Source of the DNA: Congeria kusceri
Taxonomy: Eukaryota > Mollusca > Bivalvia > Myida > Dreissenidae
Length of the DNA: 64,000 nt
Direction of reading: 5' to 3'
Assembly: GCA_027627225.1 (NCBI GenBank)
Contig: CM051029.1
Location: 1,797,501-1,861,500 of the forward strand
The first letter of the stretch is position 1. The number at the start of each line of letters is the position of its first letter. This document shows, piece by piece, positions 58,873-64,000 of this stretch. The notes under the pieces are model-generated. The model saw nothing but the letters and a program-made list of their open reading frames with translations. It searched no databases and was not told the origin of the DNA. The translations under genes and the position numbers were made by a program.

Positions 58873-60455
58873 GCAAATGTTTTGTATCAGATGGTATAAG
58901 TAGTAATATTTATATAATAATTGCCAAAAATTATATTTTATACACAGCCTAACTGAATGGTCGGGTTAAAGTCATATTCTTCAATTGATCGATTCAAATT
59001 CATGTTTCCTTAAATATAGTATTGTATGTGGTAATACATGCTTTGAAATCAGTACAAACACGTCAATGTGTAAATTTACATTAAATAAGTTCATTAAATA
59101 AAAAAAAATCATTCTTTTTTACTTTCAATAGCATCACATGGACATTCGCTCGCAAACACTCTACATATTACCAGTACTCACAATTTCAGTACACCAATAA
59201 TGATTATAAATGCTAATTTACACCATGCTAATTACGAGTTCAGTATGCGATTACGTAGACATGTATCTGTTTATTATTAATGGTACTCGTCCAAAAAAGA
59301 TCCAATGACAAGAACACAGCAGCGTTCATTAAACGATTGATTCGTCTTTAACGCAATAACATAATTTGACTTACACCACTGAGCATTTAAGGCGACACAT
59401 TTGACATCATCAAACAATTGATAAAATATACTTAAATATAGCTCGGACACATTAACCTGACATTCATGAACTCTGGAGTAGACTAAGTAGCACTTCTACA
59501 CGCCGCCTATATTAATATTCCGTTTTGTTCGTGCACGTTTCTGTTGATGTGATAACTGTATCTTCAGGGGAATATATCGATTCAGCTGGATTCCATTACA
59601 CAAACCAAATTATATAAAGCATATGAGAATTGACATGTATGCATGCATGAAGGTCAGGTTACTGTGTCCGAACTAAGGTCCAACAATAACTAAACGCGGC
59701 CACATTTTGACAACATTTCTGGCATACACCTTGCATCATGTATATCTTAAAGTAATAATAGTGCATCTGCTGAACATACCGGGATGCGAGCATGTATTCT
59801 ACAATACCATTATTTGCGAAAGTAGTATTAAGAAAAGTTCTCCAATTGAAATAGGTGTACCCAATTTAATGCATGAGTTCATATCTAACACTACAAGTAG
59901 TTCATATTGTAAATCAACATATTAATCAAATCCAAAACAACAAATATTTACATGCACATCGGTAGAAGTGAGTTCGGAATAACGCTGTCAGTGTACTTCG
60001 TTTGGTGGTGAAATGTTCTGATAAATGTCCAATAGCAATACATATAATACTGTGAAGCGATATTTAAATTTAAACGAGTAATTATAATAAAAACATAATT
60101 TTGTTACTGCAATATATGCTTTTGGACTTGTATTCGCTAATATTTAAGGCCATGATTTATATTACTCATGTGACCAGGAAGTATTTACGAACATAACATA
60201 TAACGAGCACTACATGAATGCGGAAGTTTAATTTCATAAAGATAGTCTACACACATTTATACACATTGACTTTACCCAGTGCTGATAGGCTGATATCGTA
60301 CAACGTGCACACTTGTTTGTGTGCACATCCATACAGTATGATTAGTACAGTGGACTAAATTGAGAGTATATTCAACTACCGCAGTTCCTTCATTTATGTA
60401 TGCCATTATTGTTCGTTTGTTTATAATGTATTGCGTGTGGAATTAAGCCGGGACA
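58873..60455. other. Intergenic, unassigned
   Basis: AT-rich. AATAAA at about 59097-59102 could serve the preceding tail exon. It should contain the promoter of the exon at 60456. No conserved frame was recognised. Confidence 0.4.
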
Positions 60456-60504
60456 ATGTTCTACTATAAATTGGTGTGGGTACTGATCTTGGCGAGATTT
60501 ACAG
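60456..60504 (+). CDS. Signal-peptide first exon of a third gene
   Basis: ATG opens MFYYKLVWVLILARFT plus one base, followed by a consensus donor gtaagt. Length class, hydrophobicity and phase 1 are the same as exon 1 of genes A and B. No further exon was identified to the window end, so the gene body probably lies beyond 64000. Confidence 0.6.
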
Positions 60505-63500
60505 GTAAGTTAACACGTTTGATAATTTTGCGTTGCAATTATCCGTTGACGTATGCATACATCGTGTTGCTGTTTCAGATACTTATTAATTAAGCGCCTT
60601 AACAACATTAGAACTTACGCACAAAAGCAAGTGGCTATAAATAACTAAATAACTAAATCAAATTCCACACTATGTGGACTTGTTAGACACGTTCGCTGTG
60701 TTGCGATATAATTTAATTCCTGGTTAAGTAAACGTCTATGACTTGTGTTTTATTTACATGTAGAGCTAGGCATGAACACACTTATGATCGGTTGTTATTT
60801 ATGGTTATTGTGTATGAACACACTTAAGATTGGTTGTTACTTATGATTACTGTGTACAGATTCGTTATGTCTAAAATGTTGTAGAGACTGGTCTCTTTCA
60901 TTAAAGCCGTTTTTCTACGAGGGTAATCTAGTAAACAAGGGATACAATGCCAAAGGAGTATTGAAGGGCCTATTTTGGCGTCATTTTGAAAATTAACGAC
61001 ATTTGTATCACTGAATAGGCCAGTTTTTTTTCAATTTTTAGGATGTAATTTTTTTCAAAATCTTACAACCACACATATGTTTGCGCAACAACGTGTATTT
61101 GTTGGTGTGCCGTTGATGATTACTACTTTCTACCAACAAGTTCAACTAATATTTAGTGATACAGATTATAAAAATGTACTGCATGTAAAAGTAACGATGT
61201 GGTGTTGCATGTTGAAAGGTCAATGATTTGCAATATTCAGCCTTTTCCGACAATCCTGCATTTTTGAAATAAAATAAATGTATTGTGTTTTTTTTACAAC
61301 TCGGATCATTCTTAAACAGACAATGATATAATATTTAATAAAATGCTAGGTGAACTCTTACGTACCAAAATTTTTACATGCGTATGTCACATTCAAGAAA
61401 AGAACAACACATGACGCAGTATCAAACTTAGACGCGGGCGTACCGAGTGGGTCGGCTTATTTTGTATAGTATGATTTGTATTGTTAGATTATAGTGTTAG
61501 TCTAGTTTATGAAGTGTTTCGAACTGAATAAGTGCGGTGTCAATTTTTAAAGTAGACACTGTTCTTCTAAAACCCTACTACTTGCTCGTAAATGGACACG
61601 ACCAGACCTTCCTATTGTATTATTTAAATCTACACTGTATTCAATACGAGTAAGCAAAGATAATGCCATATTTTAGTATATATTATTAGATATTACTATT
61701 AGTATATTAAAAGTATACTTATTCATTTCAAAACGAAACTATTTTAAATATGGTTTTGCTTTTAAATAACATCAGGTATGACAACGCGTATTATACAATC
61801 GAAATCCGAAACGCCTATCTGAATTTTGATGTTCAAGTGACGTAATCACATATATTGACAGTTAAGATGCATTTTTTAAAAGTAAATCCAATTAGATCTG
61901 CTAGAAAAGCGCCCGAAAATTATGCTGACGCGCACAATAATATGTCATCCCCATGAAAAGCGTATATATTTTGCCCGCGATTAATATTATAACAATTTCG
62001 TAGCGCCGAGAACTGTGATATATCCTTACCTTTGTATAAAAATCTAAATTGAATGATGGAGAAAAACGTAAACAGTTGTGCGTGTGAAAATTAAACATTT
62101 TATGATATGCAGAAAATATAATTTGCCCGTTTAAGAATGATATGCCTGCTCTGTCAGCGAATAGTCCTACACGCCGAACTGCTCAAGGATTGTCATACTG
62201 TTAAATGATCAATCGAAGAAATTATGCTGCAATGATGTAAAAATGTATGAAAGCTTGTCAGTAAGTTTCATTACCGCATCCATGATATTAGAGTAACACG
62301 ACCCGCATATATACCTAGCCACGACAAGTTTAAATTCCTTCCCAACTATTCTTTAAAGATTAATTTTCATTCATTAATATCACAAACATAAGCACACGTT
62401 AATTTGAATATCACAAACATTACCACGTGCTCTGTTGTGTTAAATAGTTTAATTGCTAAACATCTGATATCCAATTGCAATTATTGGATAAAATTGAAGA
62501 TTAATTTGATTTTGATAGACATTTGTTGAAGTGTCCATTATATGCAGGACGGAACAACGCGTTCTGTATGTCTGTGCACCGCGTGCTAAACAAGAGTAAG
62601 CGTCTTAGTCAACATTGGATAGATATAGAGCATTATTGCGCATTGACAATGTTCTCGATTAATCTTTTTCCCGAAAAATGTAAAACACATAAACGAAATG
62701 ACAACTCACTGGTACAGTAAATTTTTGTATATTTATACTACTTTCTATATGAAAAAAATGGCTCGGGCGCAGGGCGGGAACAGGATATCGGGTTCGGGAG
62801 GGGGGCGTACACTTTTGATCCTGCAGTTATAACACCATGTTGCCATGTTGTCTTTGGGTCTGCAGTGATCTGCTACAGATCCGTATAAAATATATATAAT
62901 ACAAATATATGCATATCATCATCGTCGTCAGCAGCAGCAGCAGCAGCAACATCATAACCGTCATCATCATCAAATGCACTTGTTTCACTGAATAAGTACT
63001 TCACTATATTATGCTTGAACGACATGTTGGTTCATCTGTATGTCATGCACCTGTTTTGGCGGTAAATTGCCCTTGTTTAATGTGCCTGACCACTAAATAC
63101 ATAATTGACATTCAACTTTATATATATCGTGAAAATATTTAAACATGTAAAATCCGTAGCTGACTACATTCAAACGAACACGCATCGAACATTATTTGTA
63201 TTTATTATTTACCGAAGTATCTCTTTTTGAAATGAACGTTTTGAGTAAATTAAGCGAACACACTCATGCTCATCAATTGTCTGCAAATGTGCTATAAACA
63301 GTGTTTGTGTTCATCGAAAACGAACTAACGGACAGGCAGACGAACATGTTTTTTAAATGAAATATTATGAAAGATACTCGTGTGGTTGCGTTATGAACTA
63401 ATAAGGCAATTGATGCCGACTTTGTGTCAATTTCGCTGAAATATGGTGCCGGCAAAAATATGAAATCGCCAGGATTTGGAGCCAACGTTGTGGACACCCC

Positions 63501-64000
63501 TCTACTTTATAACGTTATATCTTTCTTATGAATGCAGAAAGCAATTTAAAACTGTGTATATGTGCCTACGGTGTATTGCATCTGACATCTTTATAAAGTA
63601 CATTAATTTATAAAATAAAAAATAGCACCCTTGAATAAAGGCATATATACCCACTGTCTTTAGTTTTTCGTTTTCGCTAAACTTTGGCGCAGGTACAACA
63701 GCGTATGTAAGAAATCGTAGGCGGCGGGGCTATGTGTTACTGATATAATGTGTATATTTTACAAAACTGAGCAAGCAGAGCGAGCGAAAAACACAAATTT
63801 AGCATATTTGTCCAGTTTTGACTATTTTATATTATGCCCATATATGTATGATCAAGAAGTTTTAAGGGGGGCGGGACGCGCCGGGTGCGCCGCCCCCCCC
63901 TGGACCCGCTTGTGGAGCAGTAAAGTCGAAGCGCGGTCTTTTATAAACCATTTGGATCAAGTAAATAAACAACGATTTGGAGTTAGAATGCGTAAGGATT
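60505..64000. other. Probable first intron, unassigned
   Basis: No Ig exon or other supported exon was found. It contains a CAG/CATCAT triplet patch at 62926-62972 and a GC-rich hairpin near the end. Confidence 0.4.
63866..63898. repeat. GC-rich 9-bp hairpin
   Basis: GGGGGGCGG pairs exactly with CCGCCCCCC around a 15-nt loop, in otherwise AT-rich DNA. It looks like part of a dispersed repeat. Confidence 0.6.

Overview
The window is AT-rich, intron-rich animal DNA. Coding exons are short and bounded by GT-AG sites. About two thirds of the rest is decayed repeats, microsatellites and LINE retrotransposon fragments. Multi-immunoglobulin receptors, tandem receptor copies and (GTGCGTCCGT)-type dispersed repeats point to a bivalve mollusc, for example a dreissenid; this is inference, since no species-diagnostic gene is present. 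There is no sign of bacterial or viral genes.

The dominant architecture is a large direct segmental duplication, seen by eye. Positions 1-24235 (unit 1) recur at about 37531-58040 (unit 2), broken by insertions and deletions. Each unit is built round a head-to-head receptor pair: a small single-Ig membrane protein on the minus strand (gene B, starting at 19440) and a large multi-Ig receptor on the plus strand (gene A, starting at 22432). About 3 kb lies between the two starts.

Gene A in unit 1 (22432-31268) can be followed exon by exon: signal peptide, nine Ig-like domains each on one phase 1-1 exon, a fibronectin-III exon, a transmembrane exon, and three cytoplasmic exons with tyrosine motifs. 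Its FN3 exon carries two in-frame stops and its last exon one. Gene B has a signal peptide, one six-cysteine Ig domain and a transmembrane exon with a short tail. Downstream lies a threefold tandem array (about 900-bp units) of further transmembrane exons.

Unit 2 is a wreck of the same pair. Gene B has lost its signal and Ig exons by one deletion. Gene A keeps its signal exon and an Ig exon with a stop and lost core Cys and Trp, and lacks everything from Ig2 to the TM. A related last exon with an intact tyrosine-rich tail survives at 58613-58872. A new signal-peptide exon at 60456-60504 probably opens a third receptor gene that runs out of the window.

Region by region: 1-7042, dispersed repeats and a compound tetranucleotide satellite; 7043-12393, two nested LINE remnants; 12394-19440, gene B and its exon array; 19441-22431, the divergent promoter interval; 22432-31760, gene A; 31761-37530, mostly repeats; 37531-58040, unit 2; 58041-58872, a surviving tail exon and a possible unrelated exon; 58873-64000, mostly unassigned. 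If the pair works together it would be as surface receptors with tyrosine-based signalling. That role is inferred from domains only.
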